Source: Ophiodon elongatus (Eukaryota; Chordata; Actinopteri; Perciformes; Hexagrammidae). Taken from it: 64,000 nucleotides of DNA. Shown here one piece after another: positions 12,899 to 22,445 of the stretch; within the stretch, counting starts at the first letter, position 1, and each line of letters starts with the position of its first letter. The stretch lies in NCBI GenBank assembly GCA_016806645.1, contig JACSYO010002006.1:277501-341500 (forward strand), written 5' to 3'. The notes beneath the pieces are model-generated. The model saw only the letters and a program-made list of their open reading frames with translations, made no database searches and was not told the DNA's origin. The position numbers were made by a program, and so were the translations under genes.

Positions 12899-12944
12899 TA
12901 AGATTTCTACTTCTCCTTCTACTTCTACTACTAACATAGTATTT

Positions 12945-13090
12945 CTGCACTGTGGTATTATTACTTTTACTGAAGTAAAATACCTGAGTACTTCTTCCAC
13001 CACTGCTGGATTGTGAGTAAAAATTTGAATGGAAGACTTTTATTTCTAATGGAGTATTTTTACATATGATATTCATACTTCCTCTTAAAT
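12945..13090 (+). repeat. Dispersed repeat fragment (AAGTAAAATACCTGAGTACT type)
   Basis: The blocks GTAAAATACCTGAGTACTTC and GGAGTATTTTTACAT resemble a common fish repeat with inverted-repeat ends. Boundaries are approximate. Confidence 0.45.
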
Positions 13091-13099
13091 AAAGGATAT

Positions 13100-16000
13100 T
13101 TATTCTTTCCATCATTGCCTACTAAACTTCAATTGGCTTCATTATGGATGTTTCACCTTTTGGACACCTTTTAGGGAGGCCAGCAGAACGTTTTCTAAGC
13201 CTCTTTGCTGTAAATACTTTCATAAAGTGTATAAATCTGTTCCTGCATGATCTCAAATTAGACTTATGCTTACATTTGTCCTACTTTCGTCATTAATAAT
13301 CTTCTCGAGCTGCAGCAGGAGAAGAGCAGAAACACATATTCTGGTTAGATCTGAGAGAAACAGGACAGGAAACAGGACCTTTTTGTTTTTTCTGCAACAG
13401 AAACAGTAAAATATACAGAACAGTCTGTGTGTGTTGTTGGTGTTTCAGCTCTATTGTTCTGTTTTGTCCCAGATCTGACAAAGCTAACCGTATTAATGAT
13501 GAGGAGGCTAACACACACACAAACACACGGGGCAGCGTTAAGTTGTTGGACAGCAGAATGGAGCTCTGTTGTCACATCTGCAGCCCTCGGCAGTTTCCTT
13601 CTTGCAGAGTTCAAAGGTAGTTCCACCACTGGGAGGTCAGGGGTCAGAGGTTCCCACAGCCGCTCCTCCTTTTACTGATGTCTTAAAGCTTACACTTGAG
13701 TCTCAGTGAGACTGCAGTTTAGGTTCCCCTTTGTTCACTTTGCGCAGCAGACTCAGCAGAGGACTTGTTACATGGAGGGGTTACTGCTGTACGGACGATG
13801 AGCAGCAGACACAGATGAGGATGAGCAGGCCTGTGAATCCAAAAACAGATGTTCCATCTTCTTGCAGACCGTCTTGTAGTGAAATGGGCGGCTCGTTTCC
13901 ACCATTATTATCCATTATTTAAATGTCGTAGCGTAAACTGTTCTTCAACGTTTTTTTAAACCTGTAGTCATTAATTCTTTTGCCCAGTTGGACTTTTTAA
14001 CATGGAGGTTTATGGGGACTGACTCACTTCCAGAGCCATTTGAGGGACTGAGTTTTTGGCACTTACGCGTCGGCTTCATTCTTCAGCACTGGAGGTTACC
14101 GCTTGCTATAGAGAGCTGCAGGGATGACGTATTTTTCCGTAGGCCAACCCAATAAATTGCCATCGCCCTGTTTCCCTCAACAAAAATCCAATGAGACGTT
14201 TCCTTTGAATTTTGGATTATTGCGGAGAACAAGCTCTGTGACAAACAAAAGCTTGTGATACGTACACATTTGGTTCAGCAAGATAATCCTCCACCACTTT
14301 TAATGATTTTTTAAGCGTGAATGTAATCGTCAGAAGCAAAAAGCTAACGTTATGCTATAAAGACACTGCACCACGGTTGCATGACCTCACGTCTCCACTA
14401 AAACGGACCAGTGTTTAGTGTGATGAAGACACATAAAAGCTTCAAAATTCCCAAGAGGAGCATTTCATGACGCATTTTATGTCATAGAACAGAATGTTAA
14501 AACATCCTAAGCTTGCTTTAACTACAGACCTTATTTCAGGCATTTGACTTAAGCCCATTTAAAAAGCCTATTGACTTTAAGACAAAGGCAAAAATGTTCA
14601 CTCATTTCCAGGTGTTAGGACTCATGGCTGAAGCACCCTATTTACCCATCCAGCACACACACAGCAACATGATTATCCCATGAGTTGGGTCCAATAGATA
14701 TAGTCCAATTTTCACATTTTTAGCTCTGTTTTTGGTCTCCACCAACTCCTGGGGGAAATATCTGTCTCTTTAGTTGCTTAATGCTCCATGATGTTCACCA
14801 GTTAGTCCCTGGCCGTGACTGTCTGCATGTTTGGTTCTGAGCAGGTAGTGTACGGTAGGATGTGAGACCTTTTTCACTGGCGCTATGAGAGTGGTGAGAC
14901 AGGATAAAAACATTCAGTACAAAAGCACAAAAAAAAAGCCAAGCTAAGTAGCCATGATCAGCTGAGTGGAAGAGTCGGGTGATAATTCTCTGTTTAGTTG
15001 TCACCACGAGCGTCCCCCCTTTCACATTACTCAGTTTGTCCATCTGATCACAGCGTCTCTTACTAATTCTCACTGAGGTCTCTGCTTGTTTTCTCAGCTG
15101 GCTGAAGTTAAAGAGGAGTTAATGAGCCAGACAGGTTATAGGATCTGAGGTAAAAAAAAATATCTTCAATCTTTAATCTTTACTGCATGCAGCTGAAGAC
15201 TGTCAATCTAAACAAATTGAAAATGTGACTAAAAAAGGATGCTGGAAATGTCTCTGTAGGAACAGAGGACAGCAGCTACAATCAGAGGTCAAAGTTGACA
15301 GGATACAAGCTCCAGTCAGTTACACAAGTTCCACTCTCCGCATCCCACGCTCGTCGTATCTGCAGTTTGCTGCCAAGAAGCTGGATGAGAAGCTTTAATA
15401 ATCATTGGGGAGTGAAACTGTCTTCATTCAGAAAATTATGTGCCAGCCGTAAAGCTACAACCTGCCTGCATTTGGAGTCCCAGCATGGTAAAGAACGCCA
15501 TCTGGACACTGAACATTCTTAACAACAGCATCATCAGGAGGCTGCTGTGCTCCACAACGGTGGAACCGAGAACCCAATTGTTGTCTTGGTGTACTGACAG
15601 TTGAAGCTTATGGAGGAAAAAGCCTGTTGAGGAGAAGTCTCTATTTTCCTTCCTGTCCGTCATCCCCTTTCCTTCCCATTTTAGAAAAGAAAAGAAATGA
15701 TTTGTAAATTAAGTTTATTGATGTTCATAATCATTTTTTTTAATCAGGTACTGTAAATAACACTGAGTTATCTAGAGAGGCTGTCGAGGTAAGACTAAAA
15801 TAAGATAATTACCATTTAGCATCCGTGGCTAACGTGGTCAGCTTTACCGTTAGCTTAACTGCTATTTGCCCGCACACAGGTGTCACATCTTCACACGGAG
15901 GAGGTAAGAGCAGTGATGTTGGATCCTCTTGATTCTTTTTCTTGATCTGATTTCAAACTCGTGTCTCACTTTTGGGGGTTTGACAGATTTTATGGAAAGG

Positions 16001-16393
16001 AAAGGGTGCCCTAAAATTAATCCGATCAGATCAAATGAACCACTTACTACAGGAGAATAAAAAAAAGAATAATAAATAAATACAGTAGAATAAAAATAAT
16101 AGGGAAAAAAACCCAGGCTGACTATAACAGGCTGTAAGAACTCAGACTGAGTCATTAAACAGATATCAACCGATTGTGATGAATCGGAGCATCTTTATCA
16201 GACTGAAATATGTCGTCACAGGAATACAAACCTGCAGAGCTGCGTATTCGAAAAGAAAAGAATAAAGGATAAAGCACAGCACAAAAACTGTGTGCCAGTG
16301 TGTGTACAATATGCATGTTGTACCAGGGGGACCGTATAAAACAATACAGCATCATAATAACCGAACCACATATTTATCACCTGCAGTGTCAGC

Positions 16394-16395
<2 letters not shown>
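13100..16395. other. Intergenic, no gene seen
   Basis: No supported gene. About 13985-14115 contains blocks (TATGGGGACTGACTCACTTC, TTTTTGGCACTTACGC) of another common percomorph repeat. The remainder is unannotatable from sequence alone. Confidence 0.5.

Positions 16396-16432
<37 letters not shown>
16396..16432. repeat. (GT)n microsatellite, about 18 units
   Basis: A pure GT array. Confidence 0.95.
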
Positions 16433-16435
<3 letters not shown>

Positions 16436-16737
16436 CATTAATCACAGCAGTGTTGTTCCTCCTGCGGGACGCTCTGATCTCAGGAGGGGAACCATCTGTT
16501 GCCCGACACCTTTTCTTCTTCTGTGGGGAGAGGAAACACCCAGAAGTCTGAGCTGAACTCATTTAAACATCAGAGATAATAAAACACTGAAATCTCTCCT
16601 CGGGGGGAAAACAAAATATATTCTTAAAGAGCGACAAGCAGGTTGAATTCATCTCTGAATTTAGACTTTTGGAAGGCACAATGTTAACACTCTCCACAGA
16701 TATAGGAATAAACACTATACAGAATGTTTTAGGAACT

Positions 16738-16870
16738 CCTCCGAGGGAATCCCGGGCTGGACGGGCCTCCTGTGTGGAGTTTGCATGTTCCCCCCGTGTC
16801 AGCGTGGGTTCTCTTCGGGTTCTCCGGCTTCCCCCCACAGTCCAAAGGCATGCAGCTTTGATTAACTGAT
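16738..16870 (+). mobile_element. LINE 3'-region fragment
   Basis: The blocks TGTGTGGAGTTTGCATGTTC and CCCCACAGTCCAAAGGCATG belong to the 3' untranslated part of a common teleost LINE. In intact copies I recall, this part lies just upstream of the GGCGACCTGTCCAGGG segment seen at 6662. Both ends are lost here. Confidence 0.65.
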
Positions 16871-16879
16871 GACTCACAG

Positions 16880-19800
16880 GGCCGATAGCACGGCTGGAGA
16901 CTCTTAAAGAAAATACACTCTCGACGTCATGTATCTGCTGTGGAAGACTAAAAAAAAAAACAAATCTCTGTAAAAAATGTAGAAAGATCATTTCAGTTAC
17001 ATCAAAAGAGTCAGAGAAGGGGGCCGCAGCTACTTAAACTCTTATTGCATTTAGTGGAAACTAAAGCGAGGCCTCCCCCCTAGTTTTGTGACTCACAATG
17101 AGCTTAAAAGACTATACAAAACAAATTGCATTCAATGACGTACTAGTTCTGGCAATACCATGTGGAACAAAGATTGAATCCAGCCCATTAATCATGTTTG
17201 TGCAATAAACTCCAAAATCCACATAAACAGGTTTTCTCGTGTTTATATTTTACGATCCTGACTTCCAGTTTTCCTGAGGTCTTCTTCCATATTTTGTCCA
17301 TCTTGTTTATACTTATTACAATTCACAAAACACTCCTCAACCTGACAGTACTCGGGTCCCCTGCCTCTCCTTTGCTCTCTTTAGTGTTGCGTTACTGCCA
17401 TCTTCTGGAGTTAGTTAACTCCTACAGGGCCCTGGTCTCTTATCTTAACCCACCAAACATCTTCTGCCTTGTTGCCACTCCCAGCATATTACTCCAGTAT
17501 GTTCCTGTCGGTCACAATCGGTATATTTCTTCCATATTTCCTGCAATTAACAAGCAAACATTCTGCAGTTTCTGGTACCCGACACCACGCTTCACTTTAC
17601 TTCAGAATCAGGTTCATATGCGATTTATAGTACGTCTCCAAACTACATGGCCTCGGCATTTTAGTGCATAACGGGCACAATAAACATAGTGAGAGAAAAT
17701 TTAAATAAATAACACTGCAAGATAAGAATCTTGAATATAGAATGGAAATCTACAATAAAAGAGTATGTATAGTATAACTGTTTAAAAATGAAAAGAGCTG
17801 TACGATAATTAATAGAGTGTTGTGTGCAAAAACACAGGCGAAGGAGTGAGCACATGTTCTTATAGTATGATGATGAGAATAGGTGCAATAAATATTTATG
17901 TAACATTTGAAGTAGGCTGTGGTGACTTCACGTTACGTAACGTGTCAATGCAGTTACTTAGTTTAATCTCCAAAGTCTTTAAAAGAAAAGTGAAAATCAA
18001 TCTTTAAGCCAATTTCCATGTAACATCTGTTGTATTGAAATATTATGGTTTTAGGATATACATTTTAATATGCTATTATCTTTATGCATTTACAATTATG
18101 TTAATTTGGAAAAGGAAAAGTATGCAAAAGACGTTTTCCACTGTACAGTAATACTTTTTAAGTTAGAGTTGGAGAATAGATACATAAAATACAAAACAAG
18201 CATTATCAAAATAAATGAAAATATAAGAGGGATTTATAGAAAATGATATTTAGAAATGGATAATTAAACAGTCATTTCATAATCACAAGGCAAAACTAGA
18301 AGAAACAAGATGCTTCCCCACACATCTTTCTTGCTATTTTATTATGATGAGAAAAAAACAAAGAAAGGAGGGCTTGGTATTTCTCCACTTAGTACAAGTA
18401 ATGTGTTTGCCCATAATAATGATCATATCAATCATGTCAGAAATAGATTAAATGATCCATAATTGTCCTTTCTTTGTCATCTTGTGGCTTTAATCGTAGC
18501 TCCAGTATGGTTCCCCAAGCTTTCTGGCTTGTGCAGTGAGTGACTTGTGACCTTTGACCTCTCCTCATGGATCAGTAAACAGCAGTGCAACGAAAGAGGG
18601 ATTTTTTTCTTGAATGTTTTTTTAATTTAAAACATAAAAATGTAAAATGATCCAGTATATATATATATATATATATAACTTGTTAAGAACGCATAGCTAG
18701 AAAAAGATACATCATTGTGTGTAATCGTAGAATGATGTTGCGAACCGCTGTGATAAAACACTAGTAAGCATGTTGACACGCTCTCAAACACCAAGCAGTG
18801 TCCATTTATTCTTTGTCCATTTGGGGGCTGGAGCAGGCATTCAGCCTGCTCAACCTGCTGCACACTGGTGTCTCACATGAAGGTTTTTGTAGCGTCACGT
18901 TGAGTCATTTACACATCCTGGAGTCAGAAACCTGTTGGAGGCCGTCGTCTGTTTCCATCAGAGTAAACCTGTTTCTCACAACCAGAGATATGTGTCTGAT
19001 CTATGCAGGGGAATCTTTGACTCCAATTATGTAGTAGTTAAACAAAGCAAGATATCTATATCTTGCTTTGTGTCTTATATCACTGTGTCTGGACACCGGT
19101 AATGTAGTGATATATTTATAATTCTCATCTTTCATCAAGAAGAAGCCGGCAGATCGTGTTTGGGTATCGGCAAGTATGAGAAATTGCAGCCCGCGAGGAG
19201 AAAGCAATGCTTTGAGGGCGAGCAGCGCCCCCTGGTGCACGGCTTCTGTCACCGCTCTTCCTGTCAGCACTCTTCTGCTTGAGAAGCTTTAATCTGCTCA
19301 CACGTGAGTGTTATTTTTGTTTTTGACAGTAAGTGGGCGGACCCAGTAACAAAGGTACCACTAGATTTAATTGGTACCAAACCTCGTCTTTGTATTGACC
19401 GGATATCACTCCCGACACGGACCCTAGGTGGCGCCGTAAAGGTTGTTTTCAATCCGCCACTAAACATCTAAGAGGTAATTATTGTACTATTTACTGTACT
19501 ACATCTCAGAGGTAAATATAGTACTTTTTACTCCCCTGCACCTCCATTTGGTTAAGCTGTTCTCCATCCATGGATGCATGGCTTTAGTTGAATTATTTAA
19601 AGTAAAGTATTTTTAAATAATAAATGTTTTTCCTGATTGTTGCCAACTGACATGACGCATGTTGTCTTGTTGACGTTTTGGATTTGTTGTCCAATGTTTT
19701 TTACAACAAAATACATTTGTAGCAATTTTATGGTAAAACTTCAGCTTCTTTTGCCAAAACAGAACACGATTATAGTTTGTTTTTTTTACCAAGAATATAA

Positions 19801-20130
19801 TTTCTGGTATAATCAATTATAAAGATGAAAAAGGAGAGCACTGGGGAAAAGAATAAAATCCCTTTTTGGTTGAAGCAGAAATATAAGGATATTACTGTCA
19901 AAATAACTATAGTTATTATGGATCAATAACCCAACAGAAATATAATAGCAACCACTACTTAAGTTTTGATTCATGACCCAATATGAAGATCATACCCAGT
20001 GTTTTTGAATAATCCAAAGACATATTTAGAAAGTTTGCTGTTCATTTATTTATTAAACTCGTCAGGACACACAGTATAAACACTGAACATACAGTTTACA
20101 TGAACATATGTATTCTATGTGACCAATGAA
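16880..20130. other. Intergenic, no gene seen
   Basis: A 157-codon open frame at 17198-17671 looks non-protein-like (see rejected list). An AT array lies at about 18653-18676. No splice-supported exon or RNA gene is recognised. Confidence 0.5.
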
Positions 20131-20135
20131 AGACT

Positions 20136-20725
20136 TTAAAGCTTTTCGATTGGTTGTTTCTCGTTCAGCCTGAAGCGTCCGTCTCTTTCTGGATCACACG
20201 GCTTCCTGTGTCTGGGAGGAGCTTCCCCAACCCACCGGCACAGAAGAAGCAGATGGAGACAAACTACGTCCTCTGTGCCGGTGGAGACGGGACGCTCCTC
20301 GTCCTGTCGGCTGGCTGGCGGGGCGGGTTGTGTCGGGGTGTCGGGGTGTCGGGGGTGGACGGGAGGGAGCTCAAAGGAGTCCTGCCCTGTGAGACACAAA
20401 CACAAGTGATGAATACTTTTGAACTCTACACAACCGTTACAGAATCTGTAACCAATGATGGGATGTTTTACTGCTACTTCTGTAGTCTTAGTGAGGGATT
20501 ACTTACTCAGCCCACTGAAAGGAAAGGCGACCGCCGCTCTCCATCTGGTCCCTGTGGTCCTCCGTCCTTCTCATCTGGTCCCGAGTCATCTTTGCTGTCG
20601 TCAAGGAGATCCTGGATGTTGCTTCTTGTGTCACAGCCATCGATACCTGAGTAAAAGAGACTTGGAGACTTTTTCTTAACGTTAGTAATTATTACTTTCC
20701 CTCTGTCGGGTTCAGCCACCTTCAC
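20136..20725 (-). other. Exon-like segments downstream of the acidic-protein gene, unknown
   Basis: Two segments have splice-like borders on the minus strand. The first is about 20646 to 20507 (acceptor TTTTACTCAG, donor GTAAGTAA) and contains an acidic frame ending SPFLSVG and a stop right at the donor. The second is about 20386 down to 20136 (acceptor TCTCACAG), with an open frame ending NEKQPIEKL. The first segment shares the stretch CAGTGGGCTGA with the 3' end of the acidic gene's coding exon. Joining the two segments does not give a long open frame in any phase, so they may be untranslated exons, alternative ends, or decayed duplicate sequence. I do not recognise the products. Confidence 0.3.
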
Positions 20726-20879
20726 CTAACTATAAAAATAGATAGAGGGTAAGTAAAATGAAACCATTTTTTAAATTACTGTGAAGTGAGAATTTCAGGG
20801 TACTAACCTTTGGTGACTTACCTTTGTCTGGAAAAGACATCTAGACTTTATAAAGAAAAATACACAACGGAAAAACATC

Positions 20880-20925
20880 TATTCACTGTTAACTTACCTG
20901 GTTTCTCCATTTAGCATCATAAATT
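20880..20925 (-). repeat. Duplicated exon-like motif (copy at 22228-22275)
   Basis: Minus-strand ATGATGCTAAAT followed by AGAAACCAG and a strong donor GTAAGTTAACAGTGAAT occurs here and again at about 22228-22275. Only a few bases differ between the copies. The two copies bracket the degenerate gene copy and mark the unit of an old tandem duplication. Both keep the GTAAGT donor, so each could still act as a small exon, which is unproven. Confidence 0.6.
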
Positions 20926-21160
20926 ATTACTCGAAAGGAGAAAATAAAAGTGATATTTAGGGAGGGAAGCACCCAATGACGTTCCACACCAAAAGGGAGG
21001 GAGAGAGAAGGGCGAGCAGGAATGGGATGAGCAGACGCCACTCAACACAACTTCTCCAAGAAACTCAGAGGTGGGGGCTGCTGGTTGAGAGGGTCATCTT
21101 CATCTTCTTCTTCCTCTCTTTCTTCCTCCTACTCCTTCGTCATCTTCATCCTCGAACATG

Positions 21161-21773
21161 GGCCGTTTCTCAATATGTGTTCTTGTCTGTACTTGTGTTC
21201 CCGTGGACTTGTGAAACGTCATAAGTCGCAGCCCAAGTCCTGATCCAATTCTAAAGTCCACATCGAGCCAAGCGCGGTCCAAATACCCGGATGGGACTTC
21301 CTTTTAGAAATGATCCCAAATGATCCGCTGGCTCTGATGTCTCCGAAGTGGTTAAACACCAGATATAATTCGGTATTGAGGATCTAACGAGCAATCTCCG
21401 ATCTCGGAGTTTATTATTTGTTCCAAAGTAACATTAAATCAGTTTGACTCAGGGCAAGGATGAGATTTATAACTTAATATTATTATTTAATAAAACATTT
21501 TTTAACTAGAGTGCTGTCTTTTTACTTTTGACTGAATTGTTTGCAATTGGTATAATTGGGTATCCATATATGTATATATATATACATATATGTGTATATA
21601 TATAATAATTAAAATTGTTTTAATTTTAATTTTAAAAACGAAAAAAGCAGGGTTGTCATCAAGTAAGCTGCTGTTCCAATTGCAGAAAGACCGTCCTGCG
21701 TCCTCCCTTCCCTTGGACTCCCAAGTCCAAACTCCAAAGTACACAAGTCCGTACTTGGTATTGAGAAACAGCC
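21161..21773. mobile_element. 613-bp MITE inserted in the degenerate gene copy
   Basis: The ends GGCCGTTTCTCAATA and TATTGAGAAACAGCC are a 15-bp imperfect terminal inverted repeat with one mismatch. Similarity extends inward (TGTACTTGTGTTC against GGACTTGTGTAC). The 3-bp direct repeat ATG flanks it (21158-21160 and 21774-21776). The empty site is visible in the sister copy at about 23215-23225, where CGAACATGGAGTCG runs uninterrupted. There is no transposase frame, so it is non-autonomous. The 3-bp duplication would fit a PIF/Harbinger-like element, but I cannot assign the superfamily. Confidence 0.85.
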
Positions 21774-21820
21774 ATGGAGTCGTACCCAGACTCTTTTTTC
21801 TCCCAGTCGGACAAGACGTC

Positions 21821-21926
21821 TTCCTCCTCCTCCTCCTCCTCCTCCTCTTCTTCCTCTTCCTCTTCCTCCTCCTCCTCCTCCTTTTCCTTCTCCTCCTTCT
21901 CCTCCTTCTCCTCCTCCTTCTCCTCC

Positions 21927-21961
<35 letters not shown>

Positions 21962-22069
21962 CTCCTCCTCCTCCTCCTTCTCCTTCTTCTCCTCCTCCTC
22001 CTCCTCCTCCTGCTCCTCCTCTTCCTCCTCCTCCTCCTTCTCCTCCTCCTCCTCTCCCTCCTCCTCCTC
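21821..22069 (-). repeat. Trinucleotide (GAG/GGA)n tract encoding poly-Glu
   Basis: About 250 bp of nearly pure polypurine (polypyrimidine on the plus strand), read in one frame as Glu with a few Lys, Gly and Gln. In other frames it reads as poly-Arg, poly-Ser and poly-Leu, which explains the large spurious frames on both strands. The corresponding region of the intact copy is a much shorter mixed Glu/Asp stretch. Confidence 0.9.
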
Positions 22070-22445
22070 AGCAGAGAAGACCGAGGGAAGCACCCAATCT
22101 TCACCATCCCCCACAACAGCAATCTCAAACTCGCCTTCCTCTTCCTCATCAGAAGAGTTGTAGATCGGTAGACTACCTTCGTCTTCGTGGACAATCCTGA
22201 TGACTTCAAGGAGGCCATCTTGTGCAGGACATCCATTCACTGTTAACTTACCTGGTTTCTAAATTTAGCATCATCAACTCTAACTCAAATGAAAAATCCA
22301 TGAAAGAAAACAGCTATTCAAAAGCTCTGCTGCAGGATGCAACCTATCGCCAGCCCCGCCAGACGCAAGGGAAGGCTGTCTGGGGCTTTATCAGTCCTGC
22401 CAGACGTAAAGGTTTTACAATCCTGCAGCAAACAGGCGGTCGGTC

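Larger units (their letters stand above)
20979..22240 (-). pseudogene. Degenerate tandem copy of the acidic-protein gene, split by a MITE
   Basis: On the minus strand this repeats the first half of the second exon of the neighbouring acidic gene. Shared segments include GEF, the GDGEDWVLPS/GYGDDWVLPS stretch, the SGYDSM motif, and FEDEDDE then PLSFLEKL. The copy is disrupted in four ways. Its acidic stretch has grown into a long poly-Glu run (DNA 21821-22069). A 613-bp MITE sits directly after the SGYDSM codons. The frame shifts soon after FEDEDDE. A stop codon follows LSFLEKLC where the intact copy continues RRV. The 22-residue repeats are missing. The frame stays open from 22240 through the poly-Glu tract and about 37 codons into the MITE (stop at 21659), so a truncated protein is formally possible. 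I see no promoter or first exon of its own. Confidence 0.75.

Noticed and set aside
15290..15660. Possible processed-pseudogene fragment (short protein-like stretches in several frames)
   Set aside because: Frames are broken every 20 to 70 codons and no family is recognisable. There is not enough to annotate.
17198..17671. 157-codon plus-strand open frame
   Set aside because: Its composition is Leu/Phe/Tyr-rich without domain features, start context or splice signals, in an AT-rich spacer. It is likely a chance frame or an old repeat.
21502..22236. Long frames encoding poly-Arg, poly-Leu and poly-Ser
   Set aside because: These are other reading frames of the (GAG)n/(CTC)n tract. Only the Glu frame matches the intact sister gene.
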